Shown here: positions 44,886-53,873 of the stretch, in pieces
Layout: every line of letters starts with the position of its first letter
How positions within the stretch are numbered: the stretch's first letter is position 1
Source: Clostridium drakei
GTDB lineage: Bacteria; Bacillota; Clostridia; Clostridiales; Clostridiaceae
Length of the DNA: 64,000 nucleotides
Assembly (NCBI RefSeq): GCF_000633595.2
Contig: NZ_JIBU02000019.1
Coordinates: forward strand, 1-64,000
Reading direction: 5' to 3'
Translations under genes and position numbers: made by a program
Notes under the pieces: generated by a model
Told to the model about the DNA's origin: nothing
The model's database searches: none
Seen by the model: only the letters and a program-made list of their open reading frames with translations

Positions 44886-44907
44886 TGAAAATTTAAGAAT
44901 AATGTTG

Positions 44908-44974
44908 TTGACTTTTAAATAGTAATTTACTATAATGAATGTATATCAAATATAACTTGCAAATGATGCAAGTT
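44908..44974 (+). promoter_or_regulatory. Promoter and 5' leader hairpin of the glpP-like operon
   Basis: TTGACT (44908-44913) and TATAAT (44931-44936) with a 17-bp spacer put the start near 44943. Just after it, AACTTGCA-aatga-TGCAAGTT (44954-44974) is a perfect hairpin, ending only a few bases before the ribosome site AAAGG. It could be an RNA site for the protein encoded next, or protect the transcript. Confidence 0.7.
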
Positions 44975-44993
44975 AGTGGAAAGGTTTTCAAAT

Positions 44994-45566
44994 ATGTTTA
45001 AGCGGTTTACTATAATACCGTCTGTTCGTGATTTGAGAAATTTTGAAACTGCTTTAAAGTCTGTTTCAAATGTAATCTTTCTATCTGAAGTTCATTTAGG
45101 GAATCTCAAATCTTTAATTAAGAAGTGTCATGATAATAATAAAATAGCTTTAGTGAATATAGATTTAGTAGGTGGACTAGCTACTGATCAAATGGGAATA
45201 AAGTTGTTGAAAAATTTGTTTAAAGTTGATGGTGTGATTTCATCTAATTTAACAAATGTAAATATGGCTAAAATGTCAGGGTTATATGCTATACAACGAT
45301 TTTTTCTTATAGATTCTAGGGGATTGGAGTCAGGACTAAAAGCATTAAAAAATAGTAAATGTGATGCAATTGAAGTTTTACCTGGTTCAATGTCTACAAG
45401 CTTTAAAGAAGAGATAACTAAAGTTAGAGATGTACCTCTATTAGGCGGTGGATTTGTAACCGAAAAGTCAAATGTTATAGAAATTTACAAGGCTGGCTTT
45501 GTAGGAGTTACTACAAGCGAAAAGAAACTTTGGGACGATTATAGTTATTTAAAACAAAATAGGTAA
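44994..45566 (+). CDS. glpP: GlpP-family antiterminator
   Basis: This 190-residue TIM-barrel protein belongs to the GlpP family. In Bacillus it binds glycerol-3-phosphate and lets polymerase pass terminators of glycerol genes. Family segments are FLSEVHLGNLKSLIKKCHDNNK, VNIDLVGGLATDQMGI, CDAIEVLPGSM, and GGGFVTEK. ATG 44994 has AAAGG nine bases before it. No glycerol gene follows; instead a strong terminator and a polyol/sugar-acid operon come next. Its ligand here may be glycerol-3-phosphate or the phosphorylated substrate of the downstream kinase. Confidence 0.88.
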   Translation: MFKRFTIIPSVRDLRNFETALKSVSNVIFLSEVHLGNLKSLIKKCHDNNKIALVNIDLVGGLATDQMGIKLLKNLFKVDGVISSNLTNVNMAKMSGLYAIQRFFLIDSRGLESGLKALKNSKCDAIEVLPGSMSTSFKEEITKVRDVPLLGGGFVTEKSNVIEIYKAGFVGVTTSEKKLWDDYSYLKQNR

Positions 45567-45581
45567 CGGGATGGTGATTTG

Positions 45582-45639
45582 AATCCTGTTTAAGAGTAGT
45601 CAAAATTTTGATTACTCTTAAACAGGATTTTATTTTTTT
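45582..45639 (+). terminator. Long terminator between glpP-like gene and permease gene (candidate antitermination target)
   Basis: An inverted repeat of about 24 bp per arm (AATCCTGTTTAAGAGTA..., 45582-45628) is followed by TTATTTTTTTC. Its placement right after an antiterminator gene and before the operon is as expected for a regulated terminator. Confidence 0.8.
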
Positions 45640-45651
45640 CTAATATTTTTG

Positions 45652-45709
45652 TAAGGAGGTGAATTTATATCACATAACAAGTTGAAAGTTATTTAAGGAG
45701 GTGAATTTA
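45652..45709 (+). repeat. 16-bp direct repeat containing a ribosome-binding-like sequence
   Basis: TAAGGAGGTGAATTTA occurs at 45652-45667 and 45694-45709. Each copy is a perfect Shine-Dalgarno sequence but no ATG follows at the right distance. The real permease ribosome site is a third, weaker one (GTGGTGG before 45765). Confidence 0.7.
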
Positions 45710-45764
45710 GTTAAATAAAAAAATTAGGCACTGATTAATTATATATGAAAGTGGTGGTTATTTA

Positions 45765-47027
45765 ATGTCAATAATTAAAACATTAATCAATATGGGACCT
45801 TCGGTAATGATGCCAATTATATTTTTTATATTGGCTATAGTATTTGGAGTGAAAATAGGTAAGGCATTTAAGGCAGGAATGCTTGTAGGAATTGGATTTG
45901 TGGGTATTAACCTTGTAATTGGACTGCTTTTGGGAAGTCTGGGACCGGCAGCTCAAGCAATGGTCAAAAGATTTGGATTAAGCCTTACAGTAGTGGATCC
46001 AGGATGGCCTGTTGGATCTACAATAGGTTGGGGATCACCTATTGTGCCAATTGTTGTCTTTGGTGCACTTTTAATTAACTTAATATTGCTAATATTTAAT
46101 CTTACGAAAACTGTTAATATAGATATATTCAATTATTGGCATTTCTTATTAACAGGTGGAGTAGTATATGCAGTTACAAATAATGTAGCTATTGCATCAG
46201 CAGGTGCTTTAATCCATTTCTTAGTTACACTTTTTATAGCAGATAGAACTGCACCTAGGATTCAAAAAAGTTTTAATTTAAAAGGAGTATCTTTTGCGCA
46301 TGCTACTTCAGCAATTTATGTACCTATTGGAATTGTTGTCAATTGGATAATTGAAAAAATACCAGGATTAAGAGATATTGACGCAAACCCAGATAAAATA
46401 ACTAAAAAATTTGGTATTATGGGTGAACCTCTTACACTTGGAACTATACTTGGAATTGTACTTGGAATATTAGCTGGTTGGGGTGTAACAGACATAATGA
46501 CCTTAGGAATTAAAGTTGCAGCAGTTATGGTGTTACTTCCAGCAATGATAAATGTTCTTGTAGAAGGACTTATTACTGTAAGAGATGCTGCAGAAGTTTC
46601 GCTTAAAAAGAAATTTCCTAATAGGGAATTTTATATTGGGCTTGATACAGCTTTATTAGTTGGAGATCCTGCAGTGCTTGCCAGTGGGCTTTTACTAATA
46701 CCAGCATCGCTTTTACTTGCTATTATTTTACCAGGAAATAAGTTATTGCCATTTGTAGATTTAGCATCACTTGTTTTTTTAGTACCTATGGTTGCTCCTT
46801 ATTGTAAAAACAATGTAATAAGAATATTTATTTCAGGACTTGTTATTATGACATTGGTGTTATATGCAGGAACAGATATAGCACCTTATTATACAGAGGC
46901 AGCTAAAATTGCAAATGTAACACTTCCAAGTGGAGTGTCAAGTTCTACAGGTATGGCAGGTATAGTTGGAGGAGCCACAACACCATTAGGATGGTTGATT
47001 ATAAAATTATCAATGTTATTTAGTTAA
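45765..47027 (+). CDS. PTS galactitol-family EIIC-like permease, orphan
   Basis: This 420-residue protein with about ten or more helices matches galactitol EIIC (GatC), starting with MGPSVMMPIIFFILAIVFGVKIGKAFKAGMLVGIGFVG. It would carry a polyol or related sugar across the membrane. No EIIA or EIIB gene is in the operon, whereas a sugar kinase follows. So it may act as a facilitator or secondary transporter with the kinase doing the phosphorylation, or borrow EIIA/B from elsewhere. Confidence 0.87.
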   Translation: MSIIKTLINMGPSVMMPIIFFILAIVFGVKIGKAFKAGMLVGIGFVGINLVIGLLLGSLGPAAQAMVKRFGLSLTVVDPGWPVGSTIGWGSPIVPIVVFGALLINLILLIFNLTKTVNIDIFNYWHFLLTGGVVYAVTNNVAIASAGALIHFLVTLFIADRTAPRIQKSFNLKGVSFAHATSAIYVPIGIVVNWIIEKIPGLRDIDANPDKITKKFGIMGEPLTLGTILGIVLGILAGWGVTDIMTLGIKVAAVMVLLPAMINVLVEGLITVRDAAEVSLKKKFPNREFYIGLDTALLVGDPAVLASGLLLIPASLLLAIILPGNKLLPFVDLASLVFLVPMVAPYCKNNVIRIFISGLVIMTLVLYAGTDIAPYYTEAAKIANVTLPSGVSSSTGMAGIVGGATTPLGWLIIKLSMLFS

Positions 47028-47046
47028 GATTTAAGGAGGATTTAAA

Positions 47047-48558
47047 ATGCCAAAATATTTAATGGGTATAGATAATGGTGGAACAATGTCAAAAGCCGCA
47101 CTTTATGATTTATCAGGAAAAGAAATAGCTGTATCATCTCATAAGACAAAAATGATTATGCCTAAACCAGGTTTTACTGAAAGAGATATGGGAGAAATGT
47201 GGCAAGCAAATGTAGATGCTATTAGAGATGTAATAGCTAAAGGAAAAATAAATCCTAAAGATATAGTAGGAATTTCTACCACAGGGCATGGAAATGGTAT
47301 GTATCTTATAAATGAAAATGGTAAACCAGCTTATAATGGAATAATATCTACTGATATAAGAGCAAAAGATTATGTTAGTAAATGGTATAGTAATGGAACT
47401 TTTGAAAAAGTTCTTCCAAAAACAATGCAGAGCATATGGGCTGGTCAACCAATAGCACTTCTTGCTTGGTTTAAAGATAATATGCAAGAAGTAATAAAGG
47501 ATACCAAATGGATTCTTATGTGCAAAGACTACATTAGATTTTGTTTGACAGGAAAAGCTTATGCTGAAATTACTGATATTTCAGGAACAAATTTAATGAA
47601 TGTTCGAGATGTAAAATATGATGAAAGTTTATTAGATGAATTTGGACTTAAGGAAATAATAGAAAAACTTCCACCTATAAAGTATTCATCTGAGATATGC
47701 GGATATGTTACAAAAGAGGCAGCAAAAGCTACTGGACTTTTAGAGGGGACACCAGTTGCTGGAGGACTGTTTGATATAGATTCTTCAGCAATAGCTACAG
47801 GAATTACAACAGAAGATAAACTTTGTATAATTGCTGGAACGTGGAGCATAAATGAATATATAAGTAAGAAACCTATTGTATCAAAAGATTTGTTTATGAC
47901 ATCGCTATATTGTATGGAAGGATATTGGCTCACAACAGAAGCAAGTCCAACATCTGCATCTAATTTAGAATGGTTTGTTACTGAATTTATGGGTGAAGAA
48001 AAGATTAAGGGTAAAGATATAAATAAGTCAGTTTATGAGTATGCCAATGAAATGGTTGAAAGTGTAAATGAAAAAGATACAAATATAGTATTTTTACCTT
48101 TTCTATATGGTACAAATGTTGATGCTGATGCAAAAGCAAGTTTTATTGGCTTGAGTGGATGGCATACAAAGGCACACCTATTAAGGGCAATTTATGAAGG
48201 TGTTGCATTTTGTCATAAAGCACATATTGATAAATTACTTGAATTTAGAGATAAACCTAAAGCTATTAGAATAGCAGGTGGAGCTGCTAAGTCTAAAATA
48301 TGGGTTCAAATATTTGCAGATGTTCTTCAATTACCAATAGAAGTTACTACAAGTACAGAATTAGGAGCTCTAGGAGCTGCAATATGTGCTGGTATTGCTA
48401 CAAATAACTTTAAATCATTTGATTCTGCTGCCGATTCAATGGTAAACGTAGCTTATACCTGTATGCCAAATCAAGCACTGAAAGATATTTACAATAAAAA
48501 GTATAATATTTATACTGAAACAATTCAAGTGTTAACTTCTGTATTTAAAAAAATATAA
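47047..48558 (+). CDS. FGGY-family carbohydrate kinase
   Basis: This 503-residue ATP-dependent kinase of the ribulokinase/xylulokinase/glycerol kinase superfamily has the N-terminal phosphate loop MGIDNGGTMSKAALYD and a central GISTTGHGNGMYL. It also has FDIDSSAIATGI and the C-terminal RIAGGAAKSKIWVQIFADVLQLPIEVT, typical FGGY signatures. AAGGAGG precedes the ATG. It would trap the sugar or polyol that enters through the EIIC-like permease. Glycerol kinase identity is unlikely given the sequence and neighbours, but the substrate is unknown. Confidence 0.9.
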   Translation: MPKYLMGIDNGGTMSKAALYDLSGKEIAVSSHKTKMIMPKPGFTERDMGEMWQANVDAIRDVIAKGKINPKDIVGISTTGHGNGMYLINENGKPAYNGIISTDIRAKDYVSKWYSNGTFEKVLPKTMQSIWAGQPIALLAWFKDNMQEVIKDTKWILMCKDYIRFCLTGKAYAEITDISGTNLMNVRDVKYDESLLDEFGLKEIIEKLPPIKYSSEICGYVTKEAAKATGLLEGTPVAGGLFDIDSSAIATGITTEDKLCIIAGTWSINEYISKKPIVSKDLFMTSLYCMEGYWLTTEASPTSASNLEWFVTEFMGEEKIKGKDINKSVYEYANEMVESVNEKDTNIVFLPFLYGTNVDADAKASFIGLSGWHTKAHLLRAIYEGVAFCHKAHIDKLLEFRDKPKAIRIAGGAAKSKIWVQIFADVLQLPIEVTTSTELGALGAAICAGIATNNFKSFDSAADSMVNVAYTCMPNQALKDIYNKKYNIYTETIQVLTSVFKKI

Positions 48559-48579
48559 CTAGTGGAAGGCGGTAGAAAT

Positions 48580-49338
48580 ATGGATTTAAAATTAAAGGAT
48601 AAATGTGCTATTGTTACTGGAGGATCAAGAGGAGTAGGTAAAGGTATAGCACTTGCACTAGCAAAAGAAGGTGCATATGTTGTGGTAAATTACAATAAAA
48701 GTGAAAAATCTTCTAAAGAAGTAGTGGATGAAATTATAAAAAATGGAGGAAGAGCATTATCAGTTAAAGCTGATCTTGGTAACCCGCAAGATTGTATTAA
48801 TTTGATAAATGAAGCTGAAAAAGAATTTGGTAGTGTAGACATATTGATTAACAATGCTGGAATATGGCCTAAAAATTGGATTCAAGATATTACTTTAGAT
48901 GAATGGAAAAAGACTATAGATGTGAATTTAACATCAGTTTTTTTAACAAGTCAGGCTTTTTCAAAAAATAATATATTGAAGAAAAGAGCTGGGAAGATAC
49001 TAAATATAACTTCTCAAGCTGCATTTCACGGATCAACTACAGGGCATGCTCATTATGCTGCAAGTAAAGCAGGAGTTGTGGCCCTTACAGTGTCTATGGC
49101 AAGAGAGCTAGCTACATACGGCATAAATGTAAATGCAGTAGCTCTTGGTATAGTGAAAACTGACATGGTAAGCAAAGCACTTGAGAAGAATGAAGATTAT
49201 TATATAAATAGAATACCTATTGGTAGAGTAGCTACTCCTGATGATATAGGTAAAATAGTAACGTTTATGGTGTCAGAGGCTGCAGGCTATATTACAGGTG
49301 CAACTATAGATGCTACAGGCGGAATGTTAATGCGATAG
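48580..49338 (+). CDS. Short-chain dehydrogenase/reductase
   Basis: This 252-residue SDR has TGGSRGVGKGIA (cofactor fold), NNAG, Ser in NITSQAA and the YAASKAG catalytic pair. It likely oxidises a polyol or sugar phosphate, or reduces the keto form, with NAD(P). ATG 48580 follows AAGGCGGT; an in-frame start at 48562 lies within the ribosome site region. It is the third gene of the operon. Confidence 0.9.
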   Translation: MDLKLKDKCAIVTGGSRGVGKGIALALAKEGAYVVVNYNKSEKSSKEVVDEIIKNGGRALSVKADLGNPQDCINLINEAEKEFGSVDILINNAGIWPKNWIQDITLDEWKKTIDVNLTSVFLTSQAFSKNNILKKRAGKILNITSQAAFHGSTTGHAHYAASKAGVVALTVSMARELATYGINVNAVALGIVKTDMVSKALEKNEDYYINRIPIGRVATPDDIGKIVTFMVSEAAGYITGATIDATGGMLMR

Positions 49339-49355
49339 GAAAGGAAGGATTTATT

Positions 49356-50207
49356 ATGTTAGTAACATTAAATGAAATTTTAAAAAAAGCAAGAGAGGAG
49401 CATTATGCTGTACCAGCTTTTGATTGTACAGAAGATGTGCTTATAAGAACTATTCTTGATACTGCAGAAGAAAAAAAATCACCAGTTATTTTAATGGTAT
49501 TGGAACATGATCTTGCTGGAAAAGGAATAAAATATATTACATCTATGATAAAAGGAGTTGCTAATGAATACAAAATTCCAATAGCTCTTCACCTTGATCA
49601 TGCTACGAATTTTGAGATTATAGAAAAAGCAATCGAAAATGGTTTTACTTCAGTAATGTACGATGGATCAATGTTGTCATTTGATGAAAATGTAGTAAAT
49701 ACAAAGAAAGTTGTCGATATGGCTAAGAAAAAAGGAGTTTCTGTTGAAGCAGAACTTGGACATGTTGCTGGAAAAGAAATAGATGGAACTAGTGCAGGAG
49801 AAACTATGCTTACAGATGCTGATGAAGTTGTAAAATTTGTTAGTTTAACAGGAATAGATGCACTAGCTGTATCTATAGGAACTTCTCATGGAGTTTATGT
49901 TTCAACGCCAGAATTAAAAATAGACAGGCTTATAGAAATAAATAAATTAAGTTCTGTACCTCTTGTACTTCATGGAGGATCAGGTACACCATTAGATCAA
50001 GTACAAAATGCTATAAAAAATGGTATAACAAAAGTTAATCTTTATGCTGATTTAAGAATTGCTTTAATGGAAGGAATCAAAAAGGCAGCAGAGGTTCAAA
50101 AGAGAATAGATCCTTTGCCAGATGAATTATTTAAACCGACAAAGGAAATTTTGAAAAATAAAATAGTAGAAAAAATAGATATGGTTATGTCAGAAAATAG
50201 GGCTTAA
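49356..50207 (+). CDS. Class II fructose/tagatose-bisphosphate-type aldolase
   Basis: This 283-residue zinc aldolase has LHLDHATNFEIIEKAIENGFTSVMYDGS (zinc His), a VEAELGHVAGKE block (zinc Glu), and VLHGGSGTP. It would split a ketose (bis)phosphate into dihydroxyacetone phosphate and an aldehyde. Close in form to GatY/KbaY and FbaA. AAAGGAAGGA precedes the ATG. In this operon it likely completes breakdown of the phosphorylated substrate; glycolaldehyde or glyceraldehyde-type products are possible. Confidence 0.92.
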   Translation: MLVTLNEILKKAREEHYAVPAFDCTEDVLIRTILDTAEEKKSPVILMVLEHDLAGKGIKYITSMIKGVANEYKIPIALHLDHATNFEIIEKAIENGFTSVMYDGSMLSFDENVVNTKKVVDMAKKKGVSVEAELGHVAGKEIDGTSAGETMLTDADEVVKFVSLTGIDALAVSIGTSHGVYVSTPELKIDRLIEINKLSSVPLVLHGGSGTPLDQVQNAIKNGITKVNLYADLRIALMEGIKKAAEVQKRIDPLPDELFKPTKEILKNKIVEKIDMVMSENRA

Positions 50208-50219
50208 GGAGGACAAAAT

Positions 50220-51260
50220 ATGAAATTATTAGCTATAGGAGATAAATTTATTCCTAAGGAATCTATGAATGAAGGATTAAAAGAATTAAATAAGTATGGA
50301 ATAGATGTAACTATAAGAGAATGGGAGCATGAAAATTTAGAAATGCTTCAAAAAGATAACCTTTTAATAGAACAAAATGGTCCAGATGCAGTAGAACTTA
50401 CACAAGAACTTGTTGGAGATATTAGCGAATATGATATTTTAGTAGTACAATTTACACCTATATCAAAAAAAATAATAGATAAGGCTAAAAAATTAAAAAT
50501 TATAGGAGTATTAAGAGGTGGAGTTGAAAATGTATCATATGAATATGCTGCAATAAAAGGAATAACTGTTATGAATACTCCAGGACGTAATGCAAGGGCG
50601 GTTGCAGAATTTACTATGGGTATGATATTATCGGAAGTTAGAAATATAGCTAGATCGCATGCAGCTTTAAAAAAAGGAGAATGGAGAAAAAATTTTCCAA
50701 ATAGTGGGGCTATTCCTGAATTGTGTGATAAAATGGTAGGAATAGTTGGCTTTGGATCTATAGGACAGCTTATGGCAGGATATTTAAAAGCATTTGGTTG
50801 TAATGTAATAGCATATGATCCATTTTTAAATGTTAATTTTGATGGAGTAAATATTGTTGAATTACCTTATTTAATGAAAAATTCAGATATAATAACTATT
50901 CATGCAAGACTTACAGCAGATACTCATCACTTAATTGGAAAAAAGGAAATTAGCCTTATGAAATCTAATGCTGTATTAGTGAATACTGCACGTTCAGGAT
51001 TAGTTGATGAGAAGGCTCTTAAAGAAGCTTTGGAAAAAGGGAAAATTTCAGGATCAGCTCTAGATGTTTTTGATGTGGAACCATTAGCAGAAGATGACAT
51101 ACTTATGAAACTTGATAATGTAACTATAACTCCTCACGCTGCAGGATCTACAAAGGATGCATTTACTAACAGTCCTAAATTAATGAGAGATATTTTGATA
51201 AGAACAATAAAGGGAGAAAAAAGATTGCCTATTATAAATGGTATAAAACCTGAAATATAA
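50220..51260 (+). CDS. D-isomer-specific 2-hydroxyacid dehydrogenase
   Basis: This 346-residue NAD-dependent dehydrogenase has GIVGFGSIGQLMAGYLKAFGCNVIAYDP for the cofactor, the ARSGLVDEKAL segment and TPHAAGST with the catalytic His. It oxidises or reduces a 2-hydroxyacid/2-oxoacid pair. Its presence suggests that an acid (for example a sugar acid or glycolate-like product) arises in the pathway. AAGGAGGA precedes the ATG; it is the last gene before a terminator. Confidence 0.92.
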   Translation: MKLLAIGDKFIPKESMNEGLKELNKYGIDVTIREWEHENLEMLQKDNLLIEQNGPDAVELTQELVGDISEYDILVVQFTPISKKIIDKAKKLKIIGVLRGGVENVSYEYAAIKGITVMNTPGRNARAVAEFTMGMILSEVRNIARSHAALKKGEWRKNFPNSGAIPELCDKMVGIVGFGSIGQLMAGYLKAFGCNVIAYDPFLNVNFDGVNIVELPYLMKNSDIITIHARLTADTHHLIGKKEISLMKSNAVLVNTARSGLVDEKALKEALEKGKISGSALDVFDVEPLAEDDILMKLDNVTITPHAAGSTKDAFTNSPKLMRDILIRTIKGEKRLPIINGIKPEI

Positions 51261-51289
51261 AACTTTATAGTAAAAATTAACTTATTTTA

Positions 51290-51326
51290 GACTGTTGATA
51301 AATATGTTTTGTCAACAGTCTTTTTT
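51290..51326 (+). terminator. Terminator of the EIIC-kinase-aldolase operon
   Basis: GACTGTTGA (51290-51298) and TCAACAGTC (51312-51320) form the stem, followed by six T. Confidence 0.87.
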
Positions 51327-51495
51327 ACAGAATATTTTAACATACATCCTATGTGAACTTCATCTGAAAACTTGTGTAGAAATTTGCTTGAAGTGTAAAA
51401 TACTCCACTTATGTGCCTAAAATAAGTTTTAAAAGATAATAATATACTGTATAATAAAAAACGTATGGTTAAGAAAACAGTAGGAGAGATGTAGA

Positions 51496-53829
51496 ATGAA
51501 CAAAATAGAACTTCTGGCACCAGCAGGAAGTATAGATAGTCTTTATGCTGCAGTGCAAAGTGGTGCAAATGCAGTATATTTAGGAGGAAATAAGTTTTCA
51601 GCTAGAGCTTATGCTTCTAATTTTGATAATGAAAATATGAAAAAAGCAGTAGAGTATTGTCATTTATATGAAGTTAAGATATATGTAACAATAAATACAT
51701 TAATGAAAGAAAAGGAACTTAAAGAAGCTTTAGAGTATGCTAAGTTTTTATATAGCATTGATGTGGATGCATTGCTTATACAGGATACAGCATTAGCTGT
51801 ATTAATAAAGGAAGTATTACCGGATTTTGAACTTCATGCTTCAACTCAAATGACAGTACATAATGGTGAAGGAGCAGCTCTTTTAAGAGATAAAGGATTT
51901 AAAAGAATTGTGCTTTCAAGAGAGTTGTCTTTAAATGAAATAAAATATATATCTAAAGATTTGAATATAGAAACAGAAATTTTTGTACATGGGGCATTAT
52001 GTGTTTGTTATTCTGGGCAGTGTCTTATGAGCAGTTTAATTGGTGGAAGAAGCGGTAATAGAGGTAGATGTGCTCAACCTTGTAGATTGCCATATACTAT
52101 AATTGATAGTATTAGTGGAAGAGAAAAAAAAGGATATTTGTTAAGCCCTAAAGATATATGTACTATAGAAAATATAAAAGATATAATTGAAAGTGGAGTT
52201 ACTTCTCTAAAGATAGAAGGAAGAATGAAAAGACCTGAGTATGTAGCTGCAGTAGTATCATCCTATAGAAAAGCCATAGATAGTATTTTAAAAGGATCAA
52301 ATGTGGATATTGAAAATGAAAAGAAAAAACTTTTACAGCTTTTTAATAGAGAAGGTTTTTCAAAAGCTTATTTGTTTGGGAATGTAGGCAGAGATATGAT
52401 GGCATATACTTTTCCTAAGAATACAGGAGTAATCCTTGGAAAGGTCCAAAAGGATTTAAGTATTGCATTACAAGAGAATTTGAGTATTAAGGATGGTATA
52501 AGAAATGGAGAAAAAGGATTTACAGTTTCAAAAATAATAGAAAATGGAAATGAAGTTTTTGAAGCAGCTAAAGGAAGTAAAGTAAAACTAAGGCCAGTAA
52601 ATTTTAAAAGCGGAGATATTCTTTATAAAACTTCAGATATAAAGTTACTTAGTTCTATGGAAAGTATTTACAAAAGTCCTTTTGGAAAAAAAATAGACTT
52701 GGATTTAAAAGTAAAATTTAAATTAAATGAGCCTATAAAGTTAAGTACTATTTACAAAGGAAAACAGTATTTTGTTGAGGGAGAGTTAGTTCAAAAAGCT
52801 TTAAACAAACCTTTAAATACAGATAAATTGAAAGAACATCTAAAAAAAAGTGGAAGTACTCCTTTTAGGGTTGCTAATATACAATTTGATGATTTTCAAG
52901 AAGGGTTTATGCCAGTATCATCTATAAATGAGAGCAGGAGAAAGCTAATAGAAGCTATAGAAAATGACTTACTTAAGGTGAATAGAAATAAAGGTATAGA
53001 AACGGTAAAGAAAGAAAAAGCTTCAACTAGGCCAATCCCTAAATATATGATTTGTGTCCATATGCTAGATCAAATGAAAGCTGCTTTTGAAAATGGACTT
53101 TCGGATGTGTCAGTAGATATATTTTATAAAAAAAGTGATATAAAAGATGAAATTATAAAGGAAAACAGTGTCTGGCTTAAGGTTCCTAATATTATAAAAG
53201 AGGAATTTTCAGCTGTGTGCTCTAAAGTAGAAGAATTGCTCCCATATATAAAAGGTATAGTTACAGCAAATTTGGGAATAATACATAAGTTTAAAGAAAA
53301 AACTACAATTCTAGGAGACTATAAGCTGAATATATTTAATCCTACTTCTACACAATTTTATAATGATTTACTGGATGGTATATGTTTAAGTGTAGAGCTT
53401 AATAAAAGTGAAATGCTGAGTTTAGCTAAGAAGTCTAAGATACCATGCCAGATAATGCTTTATGGAAAAGTAGAAAATATGGTTTCAGAGTATTGTGTAG
53501 TAGGAAGTACTTTTGGAAACAAAGGCGTATCTCAAAATTGTAACAAAGCATGTGAAAAAGGAACATTTTATTTAAAAGATAGAATGGGAGTGTGCTTTAC
53601 TGTTAATACAGATAAATATTGTAGATGTCATATTTATAATAGTGTGCCTACAAATTTAATAGATAATATAGATGAATTAGAAAAATCGGGAATAAATAAT
53701 TACAGAATTGATTTTATAGATGAAACTTATGATGAAGTAAATAATGTGTTAAAATGTGTTAAACAGAAAGAATGGAATGGAGATTTCAGTAAATTTACAA
53801 GAGGACATTATAAGAGAGGTGTGGAGTAA
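51496..53829 (+). CDS. U32 family protein with DUF3656 insert (RlhA-like rRNA hydroxylase)
   Basis: This 777-residue protein begins IELLAPAGSIDSLYAAVQSGANAVYLGG and has the U32 Fe-S cysteines in HGALCVCYSGQCLMSS and NRGRCAQPCRLPY (about 163-195). A DUF3656-like middle part follows (about 390-500). The C half has more cysteines (EYCVVGSTFGNKG...NCNKAC and KYCRCH). E. coli RlhA, of similar layout, hydroxylates C2501 of 23S rRNA. It is a paralogue of the U32 protein at 16576 but sits beside mutS2, far from quinone genes. AGGAGAGATG precedes the ATG. Confidence 0.85.
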   Translation: MNKIELLAPAGSIDSLYAAVQSGANAVYLGGNKFSARAYASNFDNENMKKAVEYCHLYEVKIYVTINTLMKEKELKEALEYAKFLYSIDVDALLIQDTALAVLIKEVLPDFELHASTQMTVHNGEGAALLRDKGFKRIVLSRELSLNEIKYISKDLNIETEIFVHGALCVCYSGQCLMSSLIGGRSGNRGRCAQPCRLPYTIIDSISGREKKGYLLSPKDICTIENIKDIIESGVTSLKIEGRMKRPEYVAAVVSSYRKAIDSILKGSNVDIENEKKKLLQLFNREGFSKAYLFGNVGRDMMAYTFPKNTGVILGKVQKDLSIALQENLSIKDGIRNGEKGFTVSKIIENGNEVFEAAKGSKVKLRPVNFKSGDILYKTSDIKLLSSMESIYKSPFGKKIDLDLKVKFKLNEPIKLSTIYKGKQYFVEGELVQKALNKPLNTDKLKEHLKKSGSTPFRVANIQFDDFQEGFMPVSSINESRRKLIEAIENDLLKVNRNKGIETVKKEKASTRPIPKYMICVHMLDQMKAAFENGLSDVSVDIFYKKSDIKDEIIKENSVWLKVPNIIKEEFSAVCSKVEELLPYIKGIVTANLGIIHKFKEKTTILGDYKLNIFNPTSTQFYNDLLDGICLSVELNKSEMLSLAKKSKIPCQIMLYGKVENMVSEYCVVGSTFGNKGVSQNCNKACEKGTFYLKDRMGVCFTVNTDKYCRCHIYNSVPTNLIDNIDELEKSGINNYRIDFIDETYDEVNNVLKCVKQKEWNGDFSKFTRGHYKRGVE

Positions 53830-53873
53830 TCTACATTAAATAATACAAGTTGGTAAAAAGGTGGTCGAACGAG

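Noticed and set aside
47047-48558. Glycerol kinase because of the nearby GlpP gene
   Set aside because: Signature text and neighbours (EIIC, aldolase, hydroxyacid dehydrogenase) fit another FGGY kinase; no glpF or glpD is present.
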